A DNA stretch of 64,000 bases from Bradyrhizobium embrapense (lineage in GTDB: Bacteria; Pseudomonadota; Alphaproteobacteria; Rhizobiales; Xanthobacteraceae): assembly GCF_001189235.2 (NCBI RefSeq), contig NZ_LFIP02000001.1:1178001-1242000 (forward strand). Direction: 5' to 3'. This document shows positions 49,903 to 59,322 of the stretch, one piece after another (position 1 is the stretch's first letter; every line of letters begins with the position of its first letter). The position numbers and the translations under genes are program-made. Under the pieces are notes generated by a model that saw nothing but the letters and a program-made list of their open reading frames with translations, was not told the DNA's origin and searched no databases.

Positions 49903-52779
49903 ATGTCGCTGATCCAGGAAACCGATTTCGGCACGCCCAAGTCCAAATCCGAGACGATGGTCACGCTCATCATCGACGGCAATCAGATCACCGTGCCCGA
50001 GGGTACCTCGATCATGCGCGCGGCGATGGAAGCCGGCACCCAGATCCCGAAACTCTGCGCCACCGACATGGTCGACGCCTTCGGCTCCTGCCGGCTTTGC
50101 CTCGTCGAGATCGAGGGCCGCGCCGGTACGCCCGCCTCCTGCACCACGCCGGTGATGCCCGGCCTCGTCGTGCACACCCAGAGCGAGCGGCTGAGGAAGC
50201 TGCGCAAGGGCGTGATGGAGCTCTACATCTCCGATCATCCGCTGGACTGCCTGACTTGCGCGGCGAACGGCGACTGCGAGTTGCAGGACATGGCGGGCGC
50301 CGTCGGCCTGCGCGACGTGCGCTACGGCTACGAGGGCGAGAACCACGTCTTCGCCAAATCGCATGGCTGCGAAAACGACAACTGGATGCCGAAGGACGAA
50401 TCCAATCCGTACTTCACCTACGATCCCTCGAAGTGCATCGTCTGCTCGCGCTGCGTGCGCGCCTGCGAGGAAGTGCAAGGCACCTTCGCGCTGACGATCT
50501 CCGGCCGCGGCTTCGACAGCCGCGTCTCGCCCGGCATGAGCGAGAGCTTTCTCGGCTCCGAATGCGTGTCCTGCGGCGCCTGCGTGCAGGCCTGCCCGAC
50601 CGCGACGCTGACCGAAAAATCCGTGATCGAGATCGGCCAGCCCGAGCATTCGGTCGTCACCACCTGCGCCTATTGCGGCGTCGGCTGCGCCTTCAAGGCC
50701 GAGATGCGCGGCGAGGAAGTGGTGCGCATGGTGCCGTGGAAGAACGGCAAGGCCAATCGCGGCCATTCCTGCGTCAAGGGCCGCTTCGCCTGGGGCTATA
50801 CCACGCACAAGGAGCGTATCCTCAAGCCGATGATCCGCGAAAGAATCGAGGATCCCTGGCAGGAAGTGTCGTGGGACGAGGCGTTCAACTTCGCCGCCGT
50901 AAAATTCAAGGGCATCCAGCAGAGATACGGCCGCGACGCGGTCGGCGGCATCACTTCCTCACGCTGCACCAATGAAGAGACCTATCTTGTGCAGAAGCTG
51001 ATCCGCGGCGGCTTCGGCAACAACAATGTCGACACCTGCGCCCGCGTCTGCCATTCGCCGACCGGTTACGGCCTATCGCAAACTTTTGGAACCTCGGCCG
51101 GCACACAGGATTTCGATTCGGTGGAAGACACCGACGTCGTCATGATCATCGGCGCCAATCCGGCCTCGGCGCATCCGGTGTTCGCCTCGCGGCTGAAGAA
51201 GCGGCTGCGTCAGGGCGCCAGGCTGATCGTGCTCGATCCGCGCCGCACCGAGATGGTGGAATCGCCGCATGTGAAGGCGCTGCATCTGCCGCTGATGCCC
51301 GGCACCAACGTCGCCGTAGTCACGGCGCTCGCCCACGTCATCGTCACCGAAGGGCTCGTCAACGAGAGCTTCGTGCGCGAACGTTGCGACTGGAGCGAGT
51401 TCGAGGAATGGGCGGCCTTCGTCGCCCAGGAGAAGTACAGCCCCGAAGCGACCGCGATCATGACCGGCGTCGATCCGAATGACCTGCGCGAGGCGGCGCG
51501 GATCTATGCCACCGGCGGCAACGGCGCGATCTATTACGGGCTCGGCGTCACCGAGCACAGCCAGGGCTCGACCACGGTGATCGCGATCGCCAACCTTGCG
51601 ATGGCGACCGGCAATATCGGCCGGCCCGGCGTCGGCGTGAATCCGCTGCGCGGCCAGAACAACGTGCAGGGCTCCTGCGACATGGGCTCGTTTCCGCACG
51701 AGCTGCCCGGCTATCGCCATATCTCGGGCGACGCCGTGCGCGAGCAGTTCGAGGCGATGTGGAACGTGAAGCTCAACAAGGAGCCGGGCCTGCGCATCCC
51801 CAACATGTTCGACGCCGCGATCGAAGGCACCTTCATGGGGCTCTACGTGCAGGGTGAGGACATCCTGCAATCCGATCCGAACACCAAGCATGTGGTGGCG
51901 GCGCTGTCGGCCATGGAATGCGTCATCGTCCACGATCTGTTCCTGAACGAGACCGCGAACTACGCCCATGTGTTCCTGCCCGGCTCGACCTTCCTGGAAA
52001 AGGACGGCACTTTCACCAACGCCGAGCGCCGCATCCAGCGCGTCCGCAAGGTGATGACGCCGCGCAACGGCTATGCCGACTGGGAAGTGACGATCCTGCT
52101 CGCCAAGGCGATGGGCTTCGAGATGCACTACAACCATCCGTCCGAGATCATGGACGAGATCGCGGCGCTGACGCCGACCTTCACCGGTGTCTCCTACGCC
52201 AGGCTCGACGAACTCGGCTCCGTGCAGTGGCCCTGCAACGAGAAGGCGCCGGAGGGCACGCCGATCATGCATATCGGCGGCTTCGTGCGCGGCAAGGGCA
52301 AGTTCATCGTCACCGAATATGTCGCGACCGACGAGCGCACCGGGCCGCGCTACCCGCTGCTGCTCACGACGGGGCGCATCCTCAGCCAGTACAATGTCGG
52401 TGCGCAGACCCGCCGCACCGAGAACGTGGTCTGGCACGCCGAGGACCGGCTCGAGATCCATCCCCACGACGCCGAGCAGCGCGGCGTCCGTGATGGGGAC
52501 TGGGTGCGGCTCGCGAGCCGCGCCGGTGAGACGACGCTGCGCGCCGAGATCACCGACCGCGTGGCGCCGGGCGTGGTCTACACCACGTTCCATCACCCGG
52601 ACACCCAGGCCAATGTCATCACGACCGATTTCTCGGACTGGGCGACCAACTGTCCGGAGTATAAGGTGACGGCCGTGCAGATCTCGCCGTCGAACGGTCC
52701 GTCCGACTGGCAGAAGGCCTATGACGAACAAGCCCGCCATTCGCGCCGGATCGCGCCGGTGGTGGAAGCCGCGGAGTAA
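49903..52779 (+). CDS. fdsA: NAD-dependent formate dehydrogenase, alpha (catalytic) subunit
   Basis: The 958-residue catalytic subunit oxidising formate to CO2 at a Mo-bis-MGD centre. N-terminal [2Fe-2S] ligands Cys52, Cys63, Cys66, Cys80; then His112 with Cys116, Cys119, Cys125; two 4Fe-4S sets at Cys178/181/184/188 and 221/224/227/231; and the cofactor-near cluster Cys255/258/262/290. The molybdenum ligand is Cys383 in DTCARVCHSPTGYG (a cysteine, not selenocysteine). The C-terminal half binds the pterins. Residue positions were counted from the translation. The length fits Rhodobacter FdsA (about 960). Confidence 0.96.
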   Translation: MSLIQETDFGTPKSKSETMVTLIIDGNQITVPEGTSIMRAAMEAGTQIPKLCATDMVDAFGSCRLCLVEIEGRAGTPASCTTPVMPGLVVHTQSERLRKLRKGVMELYISDHPLDCLTCAANGDCELQDMAGAVGLRDVRYGYEGENHVFAKSHGCENDNWMPKDESNPYFTYDPSKCIVCSRCVRACEEVQGTFALTISGRGFDSRVSPGMSESFLGSECVSCGACVQACPTATLTEKSVIEIGQPEHSVVTTCAYCGVGCAFKAEMRGEEVVRMVPWKNGKANRGHSCVKGRFAWGYTTHKERILKPMIRERIEDPWQEVSWDEAFNFAAVKFKGIQQRYGRDAVGGITSSRCTNEETYLVQKLIRGGFGNNNVDTCARVCHSPTGYGLSQTFGTSAGTQDFDSVEDTDVVMIIGANPASAHPVFASRLKKRLRQGARLIVLDPRRTEMVESPHVKALHLPLMPGTNVAVVTALAHVIVTEGLVNESFVRERCDWSEFEEWAAFVAQEKYSPEATAIMTGVDPNDLREAARIYATGGNGAIYYGLGVTEHSQGSTTVIAIANLAMATGNIGRPGVGVNPLRGQNNVQGSCDMGSFPHELPGYRHISGDAVREQFEAMWNVKLNKEPGLRIPNMFDAAIEGTFMGLYVQGEDILQSDPNTKHVVAALSAMECVIVHDLFLNETANYAHVFLPGSTFLEKDGTFTNAERRIQRVRKVMTPRNGYADWEVTILLAKAMGFEMHYNHPSEIMDEIAALTPTFTGVSYARLDELGSVQWPCNEKAPEGTPIMHIGGFVRGKGKFIVTEYVATDERTGPRYPLLLTTGRILSQYNVGAQTRRTENVVWHAEDRLEIHPHDAEQRGVRDGDWVRLASRAGETTLRAEITDRVAPGVVYTTFHHPDTQANVITTDFSDWATNCPEYKVTAVQISPSNGPSDWQKAYDEQARHSRRIAPVVEAAE

Positions 52780-52781
52780 CG

Positions 52782-53618
52782 ATGCGCGAGCCGGTCCACA
52801 AGGCGAAGCGGAAAGTCTGGCGCGACGGCGTGTTCAGCGACGGCGCGCGCCTGATCCCGGAAGAGACGCCGCTGGCGCTGACCTATAATGGCGGCACCTA
52901 CGCCGTGATGATGGGCTCGCCCGAGGACCTCGGCGACTTCGCCGTCGGATTCAGCCTGAGCGAAGGCATCGTGCAATCGGCCGACGAGATCGAGACCCTC
53001 GACATCGTCGAGCTCGATGACGGCATCGAACTCCGGATGTGGCTCAAGCCCGACAGGGCCGAGCGGATCGCGGAGCGACGGCGCAACATCGCCGGCCCGA
53101 CCGGCTGCGGCCTGTGCGGGTTAGATTCCATCAGCGAGGCGGTTCGGCCGGCCGCGATCGTGTCCGCAAGCCGCATGTTCTCGCCGCGCGAGATCATGAC
53201 CGCGGTGGCGGCAGTGGCGCCGCTGCAGGAGATCAACCACCAGACCCGCGCCGTACATGCCGCCGCGTTCTGGACGGCCGCGCGCGGCATTGTGGCGCTG
53301 CGCGAGGATGTCGGCCGCCACAATGCGCTCGACAAGCTCGCCGGCGCGCTGGCCCGCGATAAGGTGGTCGCAAGTGACGGCATCGTGCTGCTGACCAGCC
53401 GCGTGTCGGTCGAGATGGTGCAGAAAACCGCTGCGATCGGCGCGCCGCTGATTGCCGCCGTGTCGGCCCCGACCGCGCTTGCGGTCCGGATGGCGGATGC
53501 CGCCGGCATCACGCTCGCCGCGATTGCCCGGTCGGATGGATTTGAAATCTTTACGCATCCGGAACGCGTCACAGGCGCGGTGCCGGGCAAGGAGTCCGCC
53601 TATGTCGTCGTCGCCTGA
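52782..53618 (+). CDS. fdsC: Formate dehydrogenase accessory sulfurtransferase FdhD (FdsC)
   Basis: A 278-residue chaperone that transfers sulfur to the molybdenum cofactor and is required for an active formate dehydrogenase. The catalytic cysteine pair is in GPTGCGLCGLDSISEA, and QEINHQTRAVHAAAF and EDVGRHNALDKLAG are FdhD signatures. It follows fdsA by 2 bp and its 3' end overlaps the fdsD start by 17 bp, showing tight coupling. In this operon type it is called FdsC. Confidence 0.93.
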   Translation: MREPVHKAKRKVWRDGVFSDGARLIPEETPLALTYNGGTYAVMMGSPEDLGDFAVGFSLSEGIVQSADEIETLDIVELDDGIELRMWLKPDRAERIAERRRNIAGPTGCGLCGLDSISEAVRPAAIVSASRMFSPREIMTAVAAVAPLQEINHQTRAVHAAAFWTAARGIVALREDVGRHNALDKLAGALARDKVVASDGIVLLTSRVSVEMVQKTAAIGAPLIAAVSAPTALAVRMADAAGITLAAIARSDGFEIFTHPERVTGAVPGKESAYVVVA

Positions 53619-53823
53619 CAAACTGGTCTATATGGCGAACCAGATCGGAAAGTTCTTCCACAGCCAGGGCCACGACCGCGCCGTGCAGGGCATTTCCGAG
53701 CACATCTGGAAATTCTGGGACCCGCGGATGCGCAAGCAGATCTTCGCCCATCTCGATGCGGGCGGCGCCGGTCTCGACCCCGATGTGCTCGACGCGCTTC
53801 AGAAGCTGAAGCAGCAGGCGTAG
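53602..53823 (+). CDS. fdsD: Formate dehydrogenase delta subunit
   Basis: A 73-residue protein ending the fds operon: DKLVYMANQIGKFFHSQG, then AVQGISEHIWKFWDPRMRKQ and a C-terminal LDALQKLKQQA. This is the FdsD pattern (small subunit of fds complexes; its precise role in assembly or activity is only partly settled). The ATG at 53602 has AAGGAGTCC upstream and overlaps the fdsC end by 17 bp. Confidence 0.93.
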   Translation: MSSSPDKLVYMANQIGKFFHSQGHDRAVQGISEHIWKFWDPRMRKQIFAHLDAGGAGLDPDVLDALQKLKQQA

Positions 53824-53858
53824 CGGCAAGTAAGGTAAGGCGCGCAACCTCCTTCACC

Positions 53859-53965
53859 GTCACCCTGAGGAGCGCGCCCTTGCGCGCGTCTCGAAGGGTC
53901 GACGGCCCAACTGTGGCCGTGCATCCTTCGAGACGCGGCGAAGACGCCGCTCCTCAGGATGACGG
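53859..53965. repeat. Intergenic repeat, copy 2
   Basis: A 107-bp near-palindromic element: GTCACCCTGAGGAGC at the left end mirrors GCTCCTCAGGATGAC at the right, with GTCTCGAAGGGTCGACGGCC and GCATCCTTCGAGACGCGGC inside. It shares these blocks with the copy at 35283. Lying between the convergent fdsD and glnE stops, it may help end transcription from both sides. Confidence 0.78.
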
Positions 53966-53978
53966 TCCAACTTCCCTG

Positions 53979-56942
53979 CTACCCGCCGCCCACAATCGCG
54001 TTGAAGACGCGGCGCACTTCGCCCTGCGTCTCGCGCAGGCGAGCTTCCAGCGCAGAGAAATCCGGCGCGTCGCCGGCCCGCGCCATCACGCGCCGCAGGT
54101 CTTCGCCCGCGGTCTCCGGATTGAACTTCCCGGTGACGCACAGCCGCAGGATCTGCGTCAGGTCGTGATAGAGCCGCGCCGCCGAGCGCAGGATCTCGGC
54201 CTCGGACTGGCCGAGCAGGCCGAGCTTGGCGGCGTGGTCCAGCACTTGCAGCGTCGAGACGCTGAGGATCTCCGGCTTCACCGATGCGTGCGCGAGCTGG
54301 AGATATTGCGCGATGAAATCGATGTCGACGAGCCCGCCGGCGGCGAGCTTGAGGTCCCAGACATCGTCCTCGCCCTTCTCCAGCGCGATCGCCCGCCGCA
54401 TGTCGGCGACGTCGGCCGCGGTCGAGGCCGCATCGCGCGGCCGGGTCAGCACGCTGCGGATGATCGCCTCGATCCTCTCGCGGAACTCGGGCGACGACGA
54501 GATCACGCGCGCACGCGTCAGCGCCATGTGCTCCCAGGTCCAGGCCTCGCGCTCCTGGTAGTCGGAAAACGAGTCGATCCGCGAGGCGACCGGACCGGCG
54601 CGGCCGGACGGCCGCAGCCGCATGTCGACCTCATACAGCACGCCGTAATTGGTCCGGGTCGTGAACGCGCTGATCAGGCGCTGTGTGAACCGGGCGAAAT
54701 ACTGTGCGCCGTGCAGCGAGCGCTCGCCGTCAGAGTCCGGCGCCTCGCTGTCGAAATCGTAGAGCAGGATCAAATCGAGGTCGGAGGACGCCGTCATCTC
54801 GCGGCTGCCGAGCCGGCCCATCGCGACGATCGCGGTCTCCTGCCCCTTGATCCGGCCATACTGCGCGGCGAACTGATCGGTGACGAGACCGTGCACGGTG
54901 TGCACGATGCCTTCGGCGACATCGGCAAACGCCGTGCTGGCGTGCTGCGCCGACACCGTGCCGGACAGGATCCGCGTGCCGATCAGGAACAGGCTCTCCT
55001 GGCCGAACAGCCTTAGACGATCGAGGAAATCCTCATAGGACGACGCATCCTGCAGCGTGGCGGCGAGCCGCTCCGACAGCTCCTTCTTGTCCGGCATTGC
55101 GCCGAAGAAGCGTGGATCGACCAGGCCGTCCATGATCTGCGGCTGCCGCGCCAGCATGTCGCCGAGCCGCGGCGCAGCACCGAGGATCAGCGCCACCAGC
55201 GCAACGAAATCGCGGTTCTGGCTGAGCAGCGAGATCAACCGCCCGCCCCGCTGCAGCGCGCCCAGGAAACGGTCGAACGCCGCCACCGCGTCATCCGGCT
55301 CCTCGGCATGCGCGAGGCCGTCGATCAGCCCGGGAATGAATTCGAGGAACGCCGCGCGTGTCGCCTCCACGCGCAGCGCGCGATAATCGCCCTCGATCCA
55401 TTGCTGCACGGTGCCGGCGACCATCACCGGCTTCTTGAAGCCGAGACTGGCGAGATGCTCGATCAGGCGGCCGTCTTCGGGGCCTGCCCCGTAATCGACA
55501 TCCGGCAGCTTCGCGCTCCCGGTCGGATCGTCGCCCTCGAACAGCTTGCCGTAATGGTTCTGCACGATGTTGAGCTGGCCGAGCAGGTCCCTGGCAAAGG
55601 CCTCGCGATTCTCGTAGCCGAAGAAATGCGCGAAGCGCTCGACGTCCTCAGGTGCTTCGGGCAGCGAATGGGTCTGCTCGTCGGCGATCATCTGCAGCCG
55701 ATGCTCGACCCGGCGCAGGAATTCGTAGGCCGTGGTCAGCTCGTCGCGCGCGTCAAAGGTGATCCAGTTGCTGTCGGCGAGCACGTTGAGCGCTTCGAGC
55801 GTCGGCCGCACCCGCAATTCCGGATGGCGGCCGCCGGCGATCAGCTGTTGGGTCTGGGCGAAGAACTCGATCTCGCGGATGCCGCCGCGGCCGACCTTGA
55901 CGTTGTGGCCCTCGACCGAGATCTCGCTCTGGCCGCGATAGGTCTGCATCTGCCGCTTCATGTCGTGGACGTCGGCGAGCGCGGCAAAGTCCAGATGCTT
56001 GCGCCAGACGAAGGGCGCGAGCTCGGAGATCAGCGCCTCGCCGGCCCTGGGATCGCCGGCGCAGGGCCGCGCCTTGATCATTGCGGCGCGTTCCCAGGTG
56101 CGCCCCTCGCGCTCGTAATAATGCAACGCCGCATCGGTCGAGATCGCGACCTGGGTCGAGGCCGGGTCTGGACGCAGCCTGAGATCGACCCGGAACACAT
56201 AGCCCTCGCCCGAGCGCTGCTGCAGCATCCGCGCCATCGCCTGGGTGACGCGGACGAAGAACGGCTGCGGCTCGATGTCGTCGGCGAGCGAGGTGGCCGT
56301 GCGATCGAAGAACACGATCAGGTCGATGTCGCTGGAATAGTTCAGCTCGCCCGCGCCCATCTTGCCCATCGCCAGCACGATCAGGCCCGAACCCGCTTCC
56401 GGACGGTCGGGATCGACGGCAGTCATCCGGCCCCGGGCAACCTCCTGCCGCAATAGATATCTCAGCGCCGACTGCACCGAGTTGACGGCGATGTCGGTCA
56501 GCGCCGCCGTCACCCGCATCACCGGCCAGACGCCGCCGATGTCGCACAGCGCGATCATCAGCGCGGCCTCCGCTTTCATGCGGCGAAGCAAAACCATCAC
56601 GTCGGCCTCGCTGCCGGCGGCAAGCACGTCGCGCGAGGTCGTCTCGATCAGATCAGCAAGATGCGACTCGGGGTCGCATGACAGGATCCGGATCAGCCGC
56701 GCGGCATCAGCGCGCGCGAGCTCGAACAGATAGGGCGAGAACTCGGCGATGCCGCGCAGGATGTCGCGTGCGAACGGGTGCTCCAGCAGCGCCGCGAGCG
56801 CGACCGATTGCGCCGGCTCGAGCTCGGCGAACCAGTCGGTCAGGCGCTGATCGGCAGATTGGGGCGCGGCGACACGCGGTCCGTCCGCGAACCGCGCGGC
56901 CAGAGCTTGTCGATCCGCGTTTCCCGGCGCGGCGGCATTCAT
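53979..56942 (-). CDS. glnE: Bifunctional glutamine synthetase adenylyltransferase/adenylyl-removing enzyme
   Basis: A 987-residue enzyme that attaches and removes AMP on glutamine synthetase under PII control. Two nucleotidyltransferase domains are visible: N-terminal LAMGKMGAGELNYSSDIDL (residues 190-208) and C-terminal AMGRLGSREMTASSDLDLIL (near 715), each with the Asp-x-Asp metal motif. The length is typical (about 950-990). The start overlaps the upstream kinase stop by 4 bp (ATGA at 56939-56942), so glnE is likely translated in the same operon as the two-component genes. This linkage is noteworthy. Confidence 0.96.
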   Translation of the reverse strand: MNAAAPGNADRQALAARFADGPRVAAPQSADQRLTDWFAELEPAQSVALAALLEHPFARDILRGIAEFSPYLFELARADAARLIRILSCDPESHLADLIETTSRDVLAAGSEADVMVLLRRMKAEAALMIALCDIGGVWPVMRVTAALTDIAVNSVQSALRYLLRQEVARGRMTAVDPDRPEAGSGLIVLAMGKMGAGELNYSSDIDLIVFFDRTATSLADDIEPQPFFVRVTQAMARMLQQRSGEGYVFRVDLRLRPDPASTQVAISTDAALHYYEREGRTWERAAMIKARPCAGDPRAGEALISELAPFVWRKHLDFAALADVHDMKRQMQTYRGQSEISVEGHNVKVGRGGIREIEFFAQTQQLIAGGRHPELRVRPTLEALNVLADSNWITFDARDELTTAYEFLRRVEHRLQMIADEQTHSLPEAPEDVERFAHFFGYENREAFARDLLGQLNIVQNHYGKLFEGDDPTGSAKLPDVDYGAGPEDGRLIEHLASLGFKKPVMVAGTVQQWIEGDYRALRVEATRAAFLEFIPGLIDGLAHAEEPDDAVAAFDRFLGALQRGGRLISLLSQNRDFVALVALILGAAPRLGDMLARQPQIMDGLVDPRFFGAMPDKKELSERLAATLQDASSYEDFLDRLRLFGQESLFLIGTRILSGTVSAQHASTAFADVAEGIVHTVHGLVTDQFAAQYGRIKGQETAIVAMGRLGSREMTASSDLDLILLYDFDSEAPDSDGERSLHGAQYFARFTQRLISAFTTRTNYGVLYEVDMRLRPSGRAGPVASRIDSFSDYQEREAWTWEHMALTRARVISSSPEFRERIEAIIRSVLTRPRDAASTAADVADMRRAIALEKGEDDVWDLKLAAGGLVDIDFIAQYLQLAHASVKPEILSVSTLQVLDHAAKLGLLGQSEAEILRSAARLYHDLTQILRLCVTGKFNPETAGEDLRRVMARAGDAPDFSALEARLRETQGEVRRVFNAIVGGG

Positions 56943-58393
56943 GCCGCCTTCTGTGGCACATCCTGCGTTTGAGCCGCAAGCCTGTCACTGCCGCCGGCCC
57001 GCGCCGGCAGCACCAGGGTGGCCACCAGCCCCGGATGGGCGTCGCCGAGCCGCAGCTCGCCGCCGTGGAGCGTGGCAACCGCCGAGGCGAGGCTGAGGCC
57101 GAGACCCGACCCGGGTAAGGTACGGCTGGCCTCGAGCCGGACGAAGCGCTCCACCGCGTGCTTGCGGTCGCCCTCGGGGATGCCCGGACCGTGGTCGGTG
57201 ACGCTGAGCAGCACCTGATCGCCTTCGCGCCGGGCCTCGATCAGGATCTCCCGCGCATCGGTCTTCAGCGGCTCCACGCCCGGTTCGGGCTTGCCATATT
57301 TGATGGCGTTCTCGACCAGGTTGGCGACCGCCTGGCTGATCAATTCACGGTTGCCGTGAATCGGCGCCGGCGCGGTCTTCACCTGCAGCGTCATGCCGTC
57401 GTCCTCGGCCAATGGCTCGTACAATTCGTGGATGCCGTTGGCGACGTCGGCACCGTCGAAATCGTCCATGTTGCCCCGCGCCTGGCCGGACTCGGCGCGC
57501 GCGATCATCAGCAGCGCGTTGAAGGTGCGGATCAGGCCGTCGGATTCCTCGATCGTCCGCTCCAGCGCCGCGCGATAGTCGGTCTCGCTGCTGGAGCGCG
57601 CCAGCGCCTCCTCGGCGCGGTTGCGCAGTCGCGTCAGCGGGGTCTTGAGGTCGTGGGCGATGTTGTCGGAGACCTCCTTCAGCCCCGTCATCAGCGCCTC
57701 GATACGCTCCAGCATGACATTGAGATTTTCCGCGAGGCGGTCGAGCTCGTCGCCGCTGCGGCCGACCGGCAGCCGGCCGGACAGATCACCCGCCATGATG
57801 CGCCTGGTGGTGCCGGTCATGGCGTCGATCCGGCGCAGCACGCGGCGCGCGACGAAGATGCCGCCGCCGATGCCGAGCACGACAACGACGAGGATCGACC
57901 ATTGTGCGGCCTTGGCGACGATGCCGAACAGCCGCCGCCGCTCCTCGAGGTCGCGCCCGACCAGGAGGCGGAAGCCGTTGTCCATCTCGGTCACCAGCAC
58001 CAGCGCGCGGTGATCGGTCTTGTCCTGGTCGTCGATCCGGCGATAGGCGGTCTCGCTCCAGCCCTGCACGCTCATCACGCCCGGCGCCAGCGAGCCGACA
58101 TTGCCGGCCAGCGCCTGCCCGTTCGGCGCCGTCAGGAGATAGAGGTTGGCGCCCGGCCGCAGCGCACGATTGCCCATGGTGGTCAGCAGGCCGTGCAAGC
58201 CGCGGCGGTTATAGATGGAGGTGATCTCGCTGATCTCGACGTTGACGGTCGTGGTGATCTGCTCGGTGATCAGCCGCCGCGTGTTCCAGGCGAAATAAGC
58301 CAGCAGCGAGGCGGCAAACAGCGCGAACAGGAACAAATAGACCAGCGTCAGCCGAAACGCCGTGGTCCGGATCAGTTTACCGAATGCCGTCAC
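56939..58393 (-). CDS. Sensor histidine kinase (HAMP-type)
   Basis: A 484-residue inner-membrane kinase. Membrane segments at about 13-35 and 163-185 flank a periplasmic sensor region; a HAMP linker follows (VLRRIDAMTGTTRRIMAGDL). The HisKA motif is VSDNIAHDLKTPLTRLRNR (His247), and the HATPase has LVENAIKYG, TDHGPGIPEGDR and GSGLGLSLASAVA. The closest relatives are heavy-metal- or envelope-stress-type kinases. The response regulator gene overlaps its start by 17 bp upstream; glnE follows. It is likely to respond to envelope conditions, given the neighbouring degP-like gene. Confidence 0.9.
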   Translation of the reverse strand: MTAFGKLIRTTAFRLTLVYLFLFALFAASLLAYFAWNTRRLITEQITTTVNVEISEITSIYNRRGLHGLLTTMGNRALRPGANLYLLTAPNGQALAGNVGSLAPGVMSVQGWSETAYRRIDDQDKTDHRALVLVTEMDNGFRLLVGRDLEERRRLFGIVAKAAQWSILVVVVLGIGGGIFVARRVLRRIDAMTGTTRRIMAGDLSGRLPVGRSGDELDRLAENLNVMLERIEALMTGLKEVSDNIAHDLKTPLTRLRNRAEEALARSSSETDYRAALERTIEESDGLIRTFNALLMIARAESGQARGNMDDFDGADVANGIHELYEPLAEDDGMTLQVKTAPAPIHGNRELISQAVANLVENAIKYGKPEPGVEPLKTDAREILIEARREGDQVLLSVTDHGPGIPEGDRKHAVERFVRLEASRTLPGSGLGLSLASAVATLHGGELRLGDAHPGLVATLVLPARAGGSDRLAAQTQDVPQKAA

Positions 58394-59057
58394 GGATCAT
58401 ATACCCCGCGCCGCGGATCGTATGCAGCAGCGGCCGCTCGAAGCCTTTGTCGATCTTGGAGCGCAGCCGCGAGATGTGGACGTCGATGACGTTGGTCTGC
58501 GGATCGAAATGATAATCCCAGACGTTTTCGAGCAGCATGGTACGCGTCACTACCTGGCCTGCATGCTTCATCAGATATTCGAGCAGGCGGAACTCGCGCG
58601 GCTGCAAGGTGAGCTCATCCTTGCCGCGGGCGACGCGATGCGACAGCCGGTCGAGCTCGAGGTCGCCGACCCGATAAGTCGTCTCCTCGGCCGGCCCGAC
58701 ATTGCGCCGCGACAGCACCTCGACGCGCGCCAGCAGCTCGGCGAACGAATAGGGTTTCGGCAGATAGTCGTCGCCGCCGGCGCGCAGGCCCTTGATGCGG
58801 TCGTCGACCTGGCCGAGCGCCGACAGGATCAGCACCGGCGTCCGGTTGCCCTTGTCGCGCAGCATGCCGATCAGCGACAGGCCGTCCCGCTTCGGCAGCA
58901 TGCGATCCACAACCATCACGTCGTAATCGCCGGTCTCCGCCATCGACAGGCCTTCCTCGCCGTCGGAGGCGAGATCGGCGATATAGCCGACTTCACGGAA
59001 CGCCTTGACCAGATAGTCGGCTGACTCGCGGTCGTCTTCGATGATCAGGATGCGCAT
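58377..59057 (-). CDS. OmpR-family response regulator
   Basis: A 226-residue regulator partnered with the kinase downstream. The receiver (1-120) has the acidic pocket EDD (residues 7-9), the phospho-acceptor Asp51 in VMVVDRMLPKRDG and the invariant Lys in LPKPYSFAEL. Residues about 130-225 are an OmpR winged helix: LELDRLSHRVARG, LTLQPREFRLLEYLMKHAGQ, DVHISRLRSKIDKGF. ATG 59057 starts MRILIIEDDRESADYL. It lies 266 bp after the degP-like gene. Confidence 0.93.
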   Translation of the reverse strand: MRILIIEDDRESADYLVKAFREVGYIADLASDGEEGLSMAETGDYDVMVVDRMLPKRDGLSLIGMLRDKGNRTPVLILSALGQVDDRIKGLRAGGDDYLPKPYSFAELLARVEVLSRRNVGPAEETTYRVGDLELDRLSHRVARGKDELTLQPREFRLLEYLMKHAGQVVTRTMLLENVWDYHFDPQTNVIDVHISRLRSKIDKGFERPLLHTIRGAGYMIRDGIR

Positions 59058-59264
59058 TTGCGGAGCGGTTGCGGTCACGGGAATGGGCCCTCTGTCAGCA
59101 TGGCGCGGCCGGCCTGCACATGCAAGACGACCGCGGGTATTCCGGAATTGTTGGGAAAAGTGGGCGGTGGAGCTGGGGGACTCCACCGCCCTGAGACCTT
59201 CCGACGGAGGGGGGCATATTCCATCGAAAGGCAACATAGGGAGCGGGCAAGGGGCCCGTCCCCC

Positions 59265-59309
59265 GGAACGCGCCGTCGGCGGGGGCGACGAATGCCGGCG
59301 ACGCGTTCC
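59265..59309 (-). terminator. Hairpin after the degP-like gene
   Basis: GGAACGCG and CGCGTTCC form the outer 8-bp stem with further pairing of CCG/CGG-type sequences inside. No T run follows. It probably ends or attenuates degP transcription, before the response regulator. Confidence 0.4.
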
Positions 59310-59322
59310 AACTCATAGATAG

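Noticed and set aside
49207..52740. Two long open frames (about 533 and 555 residues) antisense to fdsB and fdsA
   Set aside because: Same antisense artefact. The plus-strand frames encode complete Fds subunits with all cluster ligands.
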